Positions 32,860 through 45,355 of a stretch of DNA of 64,000 nucleotides are shown in pieces. This DNA comes from Stratiolaelaps scimitus (taxonomy: Eukaryota > Arthropoda > Arachnida > Mesostigmata > Laelapidae): NCBI GenBank assembly GCA_019614645.1, contig JABWDB010000031.1, forward strand, positions 1,364,001-1,428,000, written 5' to 3'. A model generated the notes under the pieces. The model was not told the origin of the DNA. It made no database searches and saw only the letters and a program-made list of their open reading frames with translations. The translations under genes and the position numbers were made by a program. Numbering within the stretch: the first letter of the stretch is position 1; each line of letters starts with the position of its first letter.

Positions 32860-34752
32860 TCGTGGAAGCTGATCAGCTGGCTCGCCCTGTGAGCGGGGAA
32901 ATTCATATTCAGGCATAGACACAACATTAAAAGAGAGCACCGCCTCCCTCCTTTGAGCAGCATGGGCGATTCCTTTCGATTTCCTTCCGATTCCTTTGGC
33001 GCATTGACAAAATTAAATGGATTTGTTGGCTATGATTTCACGAAAACTTCCCACTCGATGACTGTTGTTAATCCAATTTACATTTAAAAGGATGGCCGAC
33101 GGAACTGATCTGCTGGGAACTATTCAGACAGGTCGCCTTAATATTCTAGCTAGCTTTCGCTAACATATAATAGACATCCCACACATATCAGCAACAGTCA
33201 AGTCTGACGATACAAAGGCGAAGACACAAATTAACCAAAGGTAATCTTCTCCAAAGAATCGATCCTAATCACAATGAATCATTACCCATCAATAGAAGGA
33301 GTACGATCCATGTAGGCCGGCCTTTTAAGTACGAATAGATTTAGATGGTCAATCCCCCCTATCCATCCGGCCGGTTCATAACGTCAGCAGCTTTGCCAAC
33401 ATCAGCAGAGCGCACCCGTTCCATCCGGTAGGTAATCTCATTAATTAATTTCATTTATATGCCTATTATATCTCCCTCGCACATAAAATAAACGCTTAGA
33501 GTGTATTGTATTCGTTTCATTCGCTCGACTAATAAAAATGTATCGTGCATGCACATCTCGGCAGGTTTCCAATATAGAATTCAATCAGGGCTCTACACAT
33601 ACTGGCCCATACATAGACAACACCGACAGGAAGATGTAACAGGGTGGATTAAGGACGAACATGATTTGATAATACACTAGATCCATGCATAATAATAGTA
33701 CTAATAATAGCATGTTAGCTGACCATGTAAATAAACTGAGCTGCAGTCTACACGCCCTGCACTGCGGTTCATGCATTGTTACACGCACGGACGCGCACGT
33801 ACAATTATTTACCCAAAGAGTCTGGCTATTACAGGCAGTTTCTACGAAATTTGCTCAGGTTGCTAATTCACTACGTGGACAACAAACAACGCGCTGCGTC
33901 CAAATTCGCCTGATGATGCGGGTTCATGCGGGGTTTTAGCGACAAGGTGAAGGTTAAGTACATTGGACAATGACTCAGCTGCAATATTCTTTCTTTTCTA
34001 ACCATACAGGTTGGCTAGCAGCGTGGAAGAAGCATCGAGCTACGATTGGATCTACGCGCCTGCGACAGGAGTGCCGGTTTGCACGCGACGCAATCGTGAA
34101 CGACTTTCCAGAAGAGTTCTTTTGGGAATGTTTAACCTTTATTATAGCACATCGTAAGATTTATTCATGGCGTGGTGTTCGTATTCAACTCATACACATA
34201 AACAGACACGCACACACACACTTACTGACATAGACACTACCCTTGAAGTGGTCACTACACGCGAAATCCTTATACCCACCGTCTCGTCATGCGGTACCTT
34301 CGTTCTTGCAGTAAGGCAGCGTGCCACAACAACCCTGTGTGGGAACAACCCTGATCTAGTCCGATGCTGAGGTTCGAACCTGAGTTACGATAGTATTATT
34401 GTATAATATATTATGCTGGTTCGTACCTATCTGTGTCCATTATAATGAATATACAGTATGGGTCAGTAGAATCAGTAGCATTTTCAAATGGATATGCCCG
34501 CCATTTTACTACTGTATCTCATGTCGTCTGGGTATATCGTTGTCTTCCTCTCGCAACAACAAGAACATGAGCCTGTCATGGTGAACCAGAAAAGTTGAGT
34601 CCAGAATTAATTTAATTGTAGCATAACGATTGTCGAGACCATTCGCGCTAGGCAGACTACATAGTCGAGCCAGATGCCCTGGGGGTGCATTCGCGTTGTA
34701 GTCGGAGAAGACATGTAGGTGCAGATACGGGTTTTATCCCCACTGTTCGCAC
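32860..34752. other. Intergenic, no gene seen
   Basis: No supported coding region. A B-box-like GAGGTTCGAACCTGAG near 34370 lacks a convincing A box. Confidence 0.45.
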
Positions 34753-34818
34753 GTTTGCATTTAAGGAGTCCGTCTTATGAAGCAATGCCGAAAGCAATTC
34801 CACGGACAATGTTCAATT
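34753..34818 (+). repeat. Repeat family C copy
   Basis: GTTTGCATTTAAGGAGTCCG followed by TCTTATGAAGCAATGCCGAA aligns with the copies at 45531-45616 and (reversed) 18976-19050. It ends earlier than those. Confidence 0.7.
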
Positions 34819-34863
34819 TTTGCTAGGTACTATAGAGAAAAATAAGCAGAGATGACAGTCCCC

Positions 34864-34940
34864 GACGGATTCTCACAGTAGTACCTAAAGGTCAAGTGCT
34901 CAGGCATATAGGGGAATCGCTGAGGGTAAGTCCAGAAATA
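34864..34940 (+). repeat. SINE-A 3' module copy, diverged
   Basis: GTAGTACCTAAAGGTCAAGT, CAGGCATATAGGGGAAT and CGCTGAGGGTAAG parallel the 3' module of the SINE at 27190-27447. It is followed by an (AT)n/(AG)n tract. Confidence 0.65.
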
Positions 34941-35705
34941 CAGTCTATATATATATATAGAGAGAGAGAGAGAGTTAGATAGATAGATAGATATAATTAG
35001 CTTTAGCTGAACCAGGTGGAGTGGGTATAATTAGTTGTCGTTGTTGTGCACAAGTTCGACGGTGTAGATCGTCTACAGGGACAGGTCAAAAAACGAGGTA
35101 GAGATCCCTGTTTTGAGATACGATTTTGCCGGCTGTTACTGTTGCGTGTTTTACTATTATATAATAAGTGTATAAAGATACAAATGAAAGAAACAGCAGG
35201 AATATGACGAACATCGATAAATGCGCCGCATGATAGACGGCCAAGGTACAAATAGGAAGACTACTAATGTTGCATCACTTTTGCTTTTTTGCTGAAATAT
35301 GTAATATCAAATGTATAATGTGATACATATATATATATATATAGGGAGATAATGTCTAAATTATATTTTTGATACTTTTATGATATTTGAATGGGTTTGA
35401 CGAGGCGAACCTCGGGCGTATATCCCCATCATGTGTATTCAGTATCGTCTCTGCACTATGTTATTAACTTTTTTAAATATTAATTGCAAGCGTCGTAGGT
35501 AGGAATCATTAATATTTCTAGTTTTTGACTGTGGCGATCTCGCCGCACGATCACGTTGTTGTTCTTGTCACGGCGACGTATCATTGCCGAAATCTTCGGT
35601 TCCCTCGTCGCCAGTGACACGGAGTTCATTTTTGGTCGTTGCTCACCCGAAGATCTAAAGGCAGATCGTGGACGACGAGAGCCCTCATCCTTGCTTCGTT
35701 GGCAT
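34941..35705. other. Intergenic, no gene seen
   Basis: Contains AT/AG/TAGA simple repeats near 34947-34993 and 35328-35343, and nothing coding that I can support. Confidence 0.45.
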
Positions 35706-35790
35706 TAGTGGTTGAGCAGGTAGTCACGGCTTAACTTTAGAGGAACTGCCGGGCTGCATGTTAGGCCGGGGGTTGAAACCCCTCTACTTC
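35706..35790 (+). other. tRNA-like head, possible SINE fragment of a third type
   Basis: An A-box-like TGGTTGAGCAGG (35709) and a B-box-like GGGTTGAAACC (35770) lie about 60 bases apart. The arm CCGGGGGTTGAAACCCC could fold as a T arm. I could not pair a convincing acceptor stem or anticodon arm, so this is a polymerase III relic rather than a tRNA gene. Confidence 0.3.
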
Positions 35791-35838
35791 AGCTGTGAAT
35801 CTATTAAAGCAGGTTCCAGCTAACACCACCTTGTGTTA

Positions 35839-35878
<40 letters not shown>

Positions 35879-35879
35879 T
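35839..35879. repeat. (AAT)n microsatellite
   Basis: About 13 AAT units directly follow the tRNA-like fragment and its tail. Confidence 0.93.
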
Positions 35880-36904
35880 AGCTATAACATGTCAATTATA
35901 ATATTTTGAATTCCAAAATTTCGTAGTAACCAAGCAATTTCACAGATGCTTTTATTAAAATGTTACCATGTTGACACTCAGTCTCGGCAGCTATCTAGCT
36001 ATTCTATAATGATATCTTCAAATTGATGAATGTGTTCATGATGCCGGCAGAGGGCGCGATTTATCTCCTGCTTCTGTCCCAGTGATCCTTGTAGACTGCC
36101 CCGTACAAGCACCATTATTCAAGTTTGCATTCAAGCTTTTCCGCATCATGATCCACTCTCTGGGTTCCATTTTTCATACGGCCAGTTTTCGGATGAACGC
36201 ACCAACACCTTAATCCGCTGCATTGCTTCAACTTGAACAATTTAGGCTTCCAGCGGCCACACTAAAATGGAACATGAGGGATCATCATTGTTAAGGCAAT
36301 CCTTACGCAAGGTATCGCAATGAGGATAGCATGTTCGGCCCGCGTCGACTGCATGGCACGAACTGCGGTGATGTCATTGAGCGTTTGCGAATGAATTTTA
36401 GTTGAAATTCAATATATCACAATGGAATAATGCTCAGCTCTCAGCTATCAGCTCTCGCAAAAGTTGGCCACAGCCAACTTTTACAAGAGCCGTAGACGAC
36501 GGTGTATGCTGTTAGCAGGTGTTTAACTTCAAAATACAATATGCAAAAAATATGAAAACAGAAGAATCATTGAATTGGATGATCGTCAAAACTAGTGAGT
36601 TCCTTTTGGGGATTTGTAGGCGCCCTTCAAACCCCCAAGTGTATTTAACCCCCAAGTGGATGAAGCCCTCAAACGAGTTCACCCATCTCCCTCCCGCCCA
36701 AGTTCCTGTTCCTCGTCTCAGCCTCCTCAGAGTCCTCGTCGACATTACTCGACTGCGACACGCTTGCAATCTGCTAGAGACCCCCTCCTTGTCCTTCAAC
36801 GTGTACGTAGCTTTTAGCTGGTATCATCAATGGATAATAGCGCATCGATTTTTGAGAGATGTAAAAATTCGGAATGAGACTTGTTAGTCTATCAAATTAT
36901 TATG
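35880..36904. other. Intergenic, no gene seen
   Basis: Open frames of 95 and 122 codons on opposite strands around 36512-36887 overlap each other and show no recognisable domain. Confidence 0.45.
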
Positions 36905-36983
36905 TAGCACAAATCGAATATAGTTCCTCCTCGGTACAGACGTCCCGTCTGTACTGAGGAGGAACTATATTCGATTTGTGCTA
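36905..36983. repeat. 38-bp near-perfect palindrome with 3-base loop
   Basis: The left arm 36905-36942 starts TAGCACAAATCGAATATAG and the right arm 36946-36983 is its reverse complement. A single change would be a G-U pair in RNA. The loop is TCC. It lies about 400 bases downstream of the minus-strand secreted-peptide ORF. Confidence 0.95.
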
Positions 36984-37291
36984 TCTCTCGTAATCCCATA
37001 GAAACAAAGGGGGTTGCCACCTAGTCGCCTTTATGCTACCAGTTCAATATGGACGACGACGAATATAATATTTAGTGTGCTTCAAGCTAGAATCAATACG
37101 ATCGATCTCTGGAGGCAAGCCATTTTAAGTGATTGTCTGCGTAGATAACAAGACGCATTCAATGCATGTATATGGTTTTGGCGTTCTCATTTTACTGCTA
37201 TATTGAAGTTTATGTTTGAGTTGAATCGGCAAAAATGATCTGCGATAAATACATATCCCAAAGATGTTATTGAATAATACTGTTTATTGAA

Positions 37292-37627
37292 TTACAACAA
37301 AGGTATATGTAATTTCGCGAGGCTCGAATCGATGTGATTATGATTATTATTATGATTGTTATATGAAAGAGCCATACTCACCGCTGGGATAAATAGTCCA
37401 AGCACTTTGCCAATCTTCGTTTCCACAAACTTGATCAGCTTTCTACAGGTGCACCATTTGCCCTTGTTGATAGCTCGACATTGCTCGAGTTCAGCGGGAT
37501 CCGAAAACAATTCCTCCGGTTCGGCGTCGTTCTCGGCGGTGGACACCTCTTCCGCTATGCGGACAGTAATGAAGAACGTCAATAAAATAACGCTGATGGT
37601 TGTCAAAGCTCGAAGTCGAAACTCCAT
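37292..37627 (-). CDS. Candidate small secreted cysteine-containing peptide, unrecognised
   Basis: The first ATG (37627) opens MEFRLRALTTISVILLTFFI, a good signal peptide, followed by an acidic stretch (EEVSTAENDAEPEELF). A basic three-cysteine core QCRAINKGKWCTCRK (C-x8-C-x-C) and a helix-like LIKFVETKIGKVLGLFIPA follow. After LFIPA the sequence CAGCG/GTGAGT is an excellent splice donor (exon would be 37382-37627, 82 codons, phase 0). If unspliced, the ORF runs on through His/Asn-rich sequence to TAA at 37292, with AATAAA 3 bases later. The spliced version would continue into exons I could not find. The role is unknown; a peptide hormone or antimicrobial peptide is only a guess. Confidence 0.55.
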   Translation of the reverse strand: MEFRLRALTTISVILLTFFITVRIAEEVSTAENDAEPEELFSDPAELEQCRAINKGKWCTCRKLIKFVETKIGKVLGLFIPAVSMALSYNNHNNNHNHIDSSLAKLHIPLL

Positions 37628-37639
37628 TGTATCGATCAA

Positions 37640-40600
37640 TGTGTACTATTTTTAATTGAGTACAACTCCTTCGATACAATAATGTCTTCCGCCTCTGCGG
37701 AGTTTAACGGGAGCCGCGTCTATTCGGCTCGACTAACAACTGTGCTCACATGCGCTCTACAGCCGATCGTCGATCTTGTGCATGGGATCAGCGAACTGGG
37801 TAGAGTCGGTCTTGGTGCAATCGACACTATACGAAATAGTAAGTGAGTCAATGCATATATCTATATGTATCGGCCAGCTCGGAACATCTGAAGGAAATGT
37901 GTACCTTGTACCCAATGAACGCTTGTCATATATAGATCCACGGTACGTTACGTCTTTCTGTAGCGTCTAGCATGTTCCACAAATTGTAAGTGCAACGTGG
38001 CTTTGCCGATGATTGATTGAACTGCCCCGGCCAGAATTGCCCGTAGGAGGACGTTGACACAAGCAACCGCATGCGCATCTCAGTTACACTCGGATCCGTA
38101 GAGGTGTATCGTTCTGCCAAGTTCGAAGAGATCAGGTGTTCGGATACAAATACCGAGTCACTTGTCAACCGGGAATTACTTGATATATCACTATGTCCGC
38201 ACATGGAACTGTAATATAATGGGTTCCGCCGAACAGTCGTATATGTGCGCACCGTTCAACATAAACACAAATGAATAATAAATTAAATAATCGAAATGCG
38301 CGACAGCAAAGGATACTTAAAAGTGCTGTACTACGATTAAACGAATTTCTGCGGCGCAACAATGTCCTGGCAACGTCACGTGGATTATCTACAATCGTTC
38401 GCCAAAAAACAAGGCCCAAATTATCAAGAAAGTTCATATCTGAGTGGTCACATACACAACGCTGACAAATGGACTGTTGTTGGAGATTGAATTTATTTTA
38501 AGTTTGTTCTTTAACAATATATTTTCCAGATTGACTGAACGCTATATTTTTCTAGGGAGTGGATGGAGCCTTTATATATATGTGCCAGTATCTCCTGGCC
38601 GTCTCTAGTGCCTTGGCATAGCCGTGCTATAGGTTTTGCCCATTAACTAGCCCTTCAGATCGAACGAACATTAAATTAACGCACGCGAACTGCCTTACGC
38701 CGCGATTTTCGGTGCACGAGAATGAATTCAGATGTTATAACGACGAATTTGACAGAATACAATTGACCCTTCTACGATCACAGTATATAGTCGCGCATGG
38801 CTTTAGGGTCCGTCGAATTTGAATCAACGTCTGAATCTGGCGAATTCTTAGTGAGCATTCCCACAAATGGCTGCCTCGCACCCCCAAGTGGCCAGCAGTG
38901 GATTGGACGATAGGTTATTCTAATATAGTGAATGCGATTAGCTAATATGGGCTCGCAAATCTGAAACATCTTTGCGATTATAAATACGATGAATTCGAAT
39001 TGCCTCTCATTGCCCCGGTTAGTACAGGCTTTATCAGGACCCAGTTTATCAGGATGATAGTGAAGAGGCCGGCTAAAAATAAATAAATAGAGAATATTTG
39101 TATACGAAATGAAAGCCGATACAGTCAGCGTCAGATGAATGCAGAGTCAGTAAGTAATTAACAAGATCGAAGGCTGATATTGGTGTTAACTGAGTGAATC
39201 AAGGATCAGCGTGTCCACAGCTTACACATCGAATATCGAATACCCATAGGTGGCTAAAATTTATCGTCATTTATATGTGGATCAATCAAAATTTTGATTA
39301 GACATTTGGCGATGAACGAGCTATCTAACAATGAGTGCATTTTTGATGTCATAAATACACCAATGGAAAATGAACTTATTTCCTAATATGTTTGCGTGAA
39401 CAAAAAGTTCATTATGTTTTCTTTATTGGTGCATTTTCACTGTATGTAACCACTATTGTAAATCGTTTATCATCGGCGTACGTCAGCATTAAGTACGTCA
39501 GCATTAGATATTACTTGACCACATTAATAATAAATATAGTTATAAATACTTAAATTACGTTTACGTTTGATTTTTGTTACTCTTTTACTATTGACAGCAA
39601 TCGTATTTCTTGAAAACAGTCCATAAGCGCATATGTAGACCAGTTTTCTATGTGTAACTGTCACACAATTTGCTAAAACAAACCCACTATTCCCATTGTG
39701 CTTATGGATTTTGGTGGAGGCTAACTGGTCCAAGCATCAAGGCAGTAACTATGGTGAACAAGGATTGCCAATAACTAGAGATGGCATCGGCGTACGATCG
39801 TTATGCTACAGCGAATTTGCTCACGTTACTAAGACCAGGATGATCTGATACTTAGCGATGGATTCCTGCACATGACGATGCTCATGAAGCGTTCAAGTCC
39901 ATTTCATATATCGAAGTTTATTAGCACCTTGTTGAGGCAAAATGAAATCACATATTGTAAGACAGTCAAGTGAATTGAGAGATCAATCTGCAAGAACTGC
40001 AATCATAATCATGCTAAGGTCGTTAAGGAACGACACCTTAAGGGGACAGTGACCGATATGCTATTTATCGTTTGTAGGGTAGTTCGCATTGTGTACAGCA
40101 TCAACTGGATCTTCTGTCTCAGCCGGATTCTATTGGGGGGAAGTTGTACAGTGAGAGGCGCTTTTAAGTTGGAGGACACAATGTATGTCCTTGAAGCCTA
40201 GCACAGTTTAGGCAATCACTAATTCGCGATTAGGAGATCACTGGCATCTTCATATGTATTCGACCATGAATTCCGACATTGACTATTTCAGGTTCCGCCA
40301 AACGGTACGAAAACTTTGTAGAGCAGAGTTAGCCACTGTCAAGGCGTTCATTGCAACAAGTTCGAGGTCAGGGCTCGAGATAAGAATCCAAGGTTTTTCT
40401 GTGAGTCCGAATCTCACACTACCGCGGCAAATACTCTAGTGGTGAAGGCCGGTGTCCATGATGGATTTTATCTTGAACTCCTCAATCAGAAGCCTTGTAT
40501 GATAAGGTCCGCTAATGATGTCGAGGCTCCAAAAGACCTAAACGATTCACTTCAGACGTCGATGATCAGAATCTACGGCATGGACCCCTGCCTGGGTCAG

Positions 40601-42961
40601 ATTTATTACAGCGGTTGAAACATCTAATAGTAGTAGTAGTAATAATAATAATTACGACAAGTTCACCCACCATGTCAACTTTATCTAAAAATGGCTCATT
40701 GTACATCATGCATACGTATATATTGTGAACTACTCTAATCCTTTGTCATATCTGAACGGTAAAAAATAGCTCCACAACTGATTTCACACCTTATCCAAAG
40801 ACAGCCGAACGGAATCAGTCTGCTTGCTATGAGGAACGCCGCTATCGGCCGAGGCAACGATTCAGCCAAGCGGCAAGTGGGATGCGTACAGTATAGGTTC
40901 ATTATACGAGGCAGAAGAACGAAATTAGCGAGATCGATCCAGCGTTCTTGCAAACGGGAACAGTGAACAATAATGCCTGTAAGTCTAGCGAAACGAGCCA
41001 ATCTGACATGTAGTGCGTCACCCGATAGACGGTCCAAAGGCACCGTCACGTCCGCTATTGGACGCTTGGCTACCAGAAGTGATCGAGGTGATGATCATCG
41101 TGGGTCTAATCGAGGACGCTGCGCGCTGCACCCGAACACCCTTGAACCTCATCCGATCACTGTCCTTCAGTGGTGTCACTTAACGACTGGCTTAGCCACG
41201 CTTATAATTATCTCTCTTTGAGCTGTTTAATATTTCATTAGTGGCATAGTTCAAATTAATATTTAACTAGACAAGACATGTTCATGGACACTGAGTGATT
41301 GAATCCAATTGAAACACGTGGAAAGAACTAGGTTGAATATGTGGTACATAAACGATTTGCATACAAATAGTGAAATTGCTTTGTAAGCTAAGTGGCCAAA
41401 CAGAAAAACAAGAATCATCAATGTGACTGTGGTGTTGGCTGGTAATAGGAAAAAAAAGCCAAGGTGACAACGATGCGCAAGTTAACTTCGAATAGGCATT
41501 TAGTGACTATGATCGAATGATACAGTTTTGTCCAGGAGAACCACACAAAAAAGCCATTTGTGCGCCTTGAATTTAGACACCGAATACTTTTGGTTGTTAT
41601 TGTCGATTTGCGAATCGGCGGTGTATGAATGAATACACGAGTCTGGTCGGTGCGTTTTCTCTCGTTTGTTGGGTCAAACGAATCGTCATACATTTTGGCT
41701 AGAACGCATGTTATAGTTGAATAACACCGTTAGACAATATATTTCCTCTATGTGCCATTAACGAAGAGGTCTCGTGTTGTTGCACGATAGCACCCTCAGA
41801 TCTATAAGGCAGACTGTTAGGGGAGGGTGTTAACAAGTGGATACAATACGAATCTTAATACTGTGTACCGGTCCGATGTGCTAAAACACAGCTGGAGTCT
41901 ATCTTGAAAAGATTCCAATCAAGTGGACGTTCAAGTCTGTTCGGACTGCAGATTGGTAATAGCTAATTAGTAACTCCCCTTTAGGCAAGGGTCTGCCATC
42001 GGTGGAACGGTTCGCTCGTCGCTATCCGCTAACGTCAGAGATGTCAGAGATCGCCTCCTTTAGCTTCGTCTCTGCCTACCCAGAGATCCATATCGCGGGT
42101 TATTGTGGACGCCACAGTCACACCCGCCCGTATAAACACGCATGTCATAATACTGTTAATCATTTCACCGTAGTCCACCATGATTCCTTAAATACAATAG
42201 CAGCTTTCAGGGCGTGATGCTTTTTGCAGTTTCGACGTAATGGAGACATGAGACACACACGTCAAAAATCCGCGTTATTTTTCTCAGCACCATCGACCTA
42301 CGTTATTACGTATTACGTTTCGAAGTCGCGGCCCTATTTCGTCCCAAAGTATATACACACATATACACTGTTTTAAGAGCCTGATTCTTTCTTTTTTCTC
42401 GATGATATCTCTTCTAGCTAAGGTTGACAGGACCTCTTGGAGCAGGCAAAGCGATTGTCTTGGCTCATATTTCATTGATTTTGGCAAAAAATACCTCGAT
42501 TCTAGCGCGACCCAGCACCCATCCCATTAGAGCCCCTGCTCTGAGTTCGGTAACCCAATCTGTCAACACAACGAGATGGAGTATTCTTGGACATGAATCC
42601 GATATAGTGGCACACACACACACACCCGTCGATTAGATCCGACCCGGTTCCCTGTGACGGGTTCATATTCGACCTCGAAAACAACAACACGATTTTATTG
42701 TCAAACAAAGTAGTTATATTTGGATTATCATTATTATTACTATTATGGCAATCGATTCGTCCCCTTTATGGTCGGCATTTACCATTTCGCCGTATTGGCT
42801 GACGGCAACGAACGATTGTGCAGTTAATTGGGTAAAATTACACCAAGTCAGTTGTAGCGAGTATATCGTCGAATTCGTGTATGGCACGCCGTCAGACCAA
42901 TGGGCAATACCACCCGGCACACGAGTGCACACACACACACACGTATATACTATAGAGCGCC
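37640..42961. other. Long intergenic stretch, no gene seen
   Basis: About 5.3 kb without a supported gene. There are small AAT repeats near 40630-40650 and CA repeats near 42610 and 42930. Short open frames on both strands lack domains or splice support. The part nearest 37640-37760 may hold the promoter of the minus-strand peptide gene; I see no clear TATA box. Confidence 0.45.
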
Positions 42962-43078
42962 GTCAGTGCGGTGGCTTGGATATATATATTGCGGTGGCGC
43001 GGTGGTTAAGTCTCTGGCTGTCGGAAGCCAGAGGCGGCGGGTTCGAGCCCCGCTGCGTGATGACATATAAGAGAGCTT
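42962..43078 (+). mobile_element. SINE-B, 5' half (split by LINE insertion)
   Basis: It begins GTCAGTGCGGTGGCTTGGA, with a small internal duplication around (AT)n. It continues GCGCGGTGGTTAAGTCTCTG, the GGCTG...CAGCC-type arm and the B box GGGTTCGAGCCCC, then GACATATAAGAGAGCTT. The remainder of the SINE resumes at 45335. Confidence 0.85.
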
Positions 43079-45334
43079 CTTTTTTTTTTTGGACCACCCA
43101 CGACCTTGTGGGTGGCAAGTTTATTAAGACAAAATTACGGAACATGTACATGATTACTTCGTAATTTTTGGCTGTGTTCTTCTTTTCTTTCTACGAACGC
43201 CCTTGCCGGGCCATCTCCGCACGCTCCTTGCGCGAGATGGCCTCCTCTGCAAACTCTTGCACTGCTTCCCACTTTTCTGCACTCTGCAGCATGTGCTGTA
43301 CTAAGTTCTGGGTGGTTACTTTGTTTCTATCTTCCGCTCCATCTTGAGTCTTTCCTCTTGGAACGCTTCACACTTCAGCAGTGTATGTTCTGCGTCGTCC
43401 TCTGCCCCGCTGTCGCAGTGGACACAAAACGGCGATTCTACCTTCTTAAATTTATGAAGGTATTTCGCAAAACACCCGTGCCCGCCGAGCAACTGGGTAA
43501 GTCTGTAAGTGGTTTCACCATGTTCTCGGTGGAACCACCCGCTTAGGTCGCGGATGATGGACTTGGTCCACCTCGACGTCCCTCCCTGCTCCCACTCTGC
43601 TTGCATCTCTCTGATGCTTTCCTCTCTTACAGCGACTGGGCCGGTATTGAGGTCTCTGCCCAACTTGGCCCTTTCTTCTACCTTCAGGTCCCAGGGGACC
43701 ATCCGGCTCAGGACCAGGGCCGTGAGGGTGGCCGTGGTCCTGTATGCACGGCACACGCGCAGTGCCAGGACACGCTGCGTTTTTCTTAGCGCTTTCACGT
43801 TACACTTCTTCTTCAGCGCCTGTCGCCAAACCGGCGATGCGTAGAGCACCACCGATTCTGCAACGGTTGCCAACAGACGCCTTTTCCCCTCGCTGGCACC
43901 CCGTGTTCTCGGCATGAGCCGGCAGAGGTTTGTTGCCGCCTGCTCCGCCTTCTTGGTGGCTTATCGTATGTGAGCACTAAAGGTCATGCCTTGGTCCAGC
44001 ATGACCCCCAGATACTTTACCTCCTTCTTCGGGGTGACCACTTGGGTCCCGTGCATCAGGGCCATGGGGACATTCAGCCGTTTCCTCCCTATTAGGAAGA
44101 TGGCCTCTGTCTTTTCCGGTGCGAGGCGAAGCCCGTGGGCGGTCATCCAAGCTTCCACCTGGGCGATGGCCTCGTTCGCCTTCCTTTTAATGTCGCTTTC
44201 CTTTTTGTCCTTGATAATGAGCACCAGGTCGTCTGCATACGCCACCGGTGTGACCTCTTCTGGGTAGTCTAGCCTCAGCACGTCGTCGTAGGCCACGTTC
44301 CACAGTATCGGCCCTAAGACCGATCCCTGTGGTACGCCCGCCGTCATTTCGTGCTCTGCTCCGTCCCAGTTGATCCTCCGTTCGCTGAGGTAGCTGTTGA
44401 TCACCTCCTGGAGGTATCGCGACACTCCCTTTCTCTCCAGCGCTTCGCACACCGTGCTCCAGGGGATGGAGTTGAAGGCGTTCTTCACGTCTAAGAGCAC
44501 CGCAAGACAAAATTTCCTTGTCCTCGGCGTTCTTTCTCTCTCCTCTTGCGCCAGTCTCATTACGCTTTCCAGAGCGGTCTGCGTCGATCGTCTCTTCCTG
44601 AAACCATGTTGGGCGTCCGAGAGGAGGTTGCCCTCCTCCAGTTCGGTCACTAGCCGTCTCGCTATCACTGCCTCGAACGCCTTCGCCACGACGCTAAGCA
44701 GGCAGAGAGGTCGGTAAGCCGAGGGGGAGTCCAACGGCTTACCCGGTTTCGCTAGTAGTACTAGCTTGGCCGACTTCCACTGGGTAGGAAAGGACCTCTC
44801 TGTCAGAAGCTTATTTACAATCGTGGCGAAGTAGTCCGGTCTCTCTTTGATCAAGGCTTTGATCGCTTCTGGGGGAATACCATCCGGGCCTCCCGCTTTA
44901 CGGGCGGCGATGCGTTCCCCAGCTTCGCGTACCTCCTCTTCTGTAACAGTGGGTGGCGGCGACGTGTCATGGTCGTCTTGCTGCAGCCTGGGTTGATGGG
45001 TAGGAAAGAGGTGCCGGATGGCCCTCATTCCCTGTTCCCTCGCCATCTTGGGAGGGGCCGCGCCAAACCTCTTCATGACAATTTTGTACGCGTCTCCCCA
45101 TACATTTGTCTCTACCTGCTCGGTTAGTTCTCTCCATTTACTTTCTTTGCTTCTCCGTATTAGGAGCTCATATTCGTGTTTCCTCAGCTTGTATTCTTGT
45201 TCTATCGGGGGTGGTGTACCTCCTCGGGTAGTCTCCCTCCGTTGTCTTGTGTAGATTCTTCTTACAGTGTTGCATTCCCGTCGTGCTCTTCCTATTTCCC
45301 TCGTCCACCAGTATTTCGGCCTCCGGTTGCGGCC
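43079..45334 (-). mobile_element. 5'-truncated R1-like LINE inserted into SINE-B
   Basis: The exact 15-base sequence CATATAAGAGAGCTT occurs at 43064-43078 and 45335-45349, giving a 2256-bp insert. A T-run (43080-43090) at the low-coordinate end is the poly-A tail of a minus-strand element. The uninterrupted SINE copy at 15252-15395 shows the empty-site order. ORF1 and the endonuclease domain are absent, as expected for incomplete reverse transcription. Confidence 0.95.
43094..43115. repeat. 3'-terminal hairpin of the LINE
   Basis: CCACCCAC (43094-43101) and GTGGGTGG (43108-43115) form an 8-bp stem with a 6-base loop. It sits a few bases from the poly-A tail, where many LINEs keep a structure recognised by their own reverse transcriptase. 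Confidence 0.7.
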
Positions 45335-45355
45335 CATATAAGAGAGCTTAAGCAT
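43191..45355 (-). pseudogene. R1-clade ORF2 fragment: reverse transcriptase and C-terminal zinc motif
   Basis: From 45355 one frame runs 464 codons. It starts in SINE-derived sequence, then reads RRPKYWWTREIGRARREC, SAYRPLCLLSVVAKAFEAVI, the FRKRRSTQTAL block, AGVPQGSVLGPILWN and the polymerase core VAYADDLVLI. A TAA at 43961-43963 (SAHIR-stop) interrupts it, but the same frame continues (ATKKAEQ..., then from 43915 MPRTRGASEGKRRL) to the C-terminal motif CVHCDSGAEDDAEHTLLKC. A one-base frameshift near 43318 separates the last piece, which ends QGRS and TAG at 43191. One stop and one frameshift suggest a recent insertion. Tandem GVPQGSVLGP and YADD place it in the R1/Jockey group; R1-like is my best match. 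Confidence 0.9.

Noticed and set aside
34355..34395. B-box-like GAGGTTCGAACCTGAG
   Set aside because: It is mostly a short palindrome and lacks an A box at the right distance.
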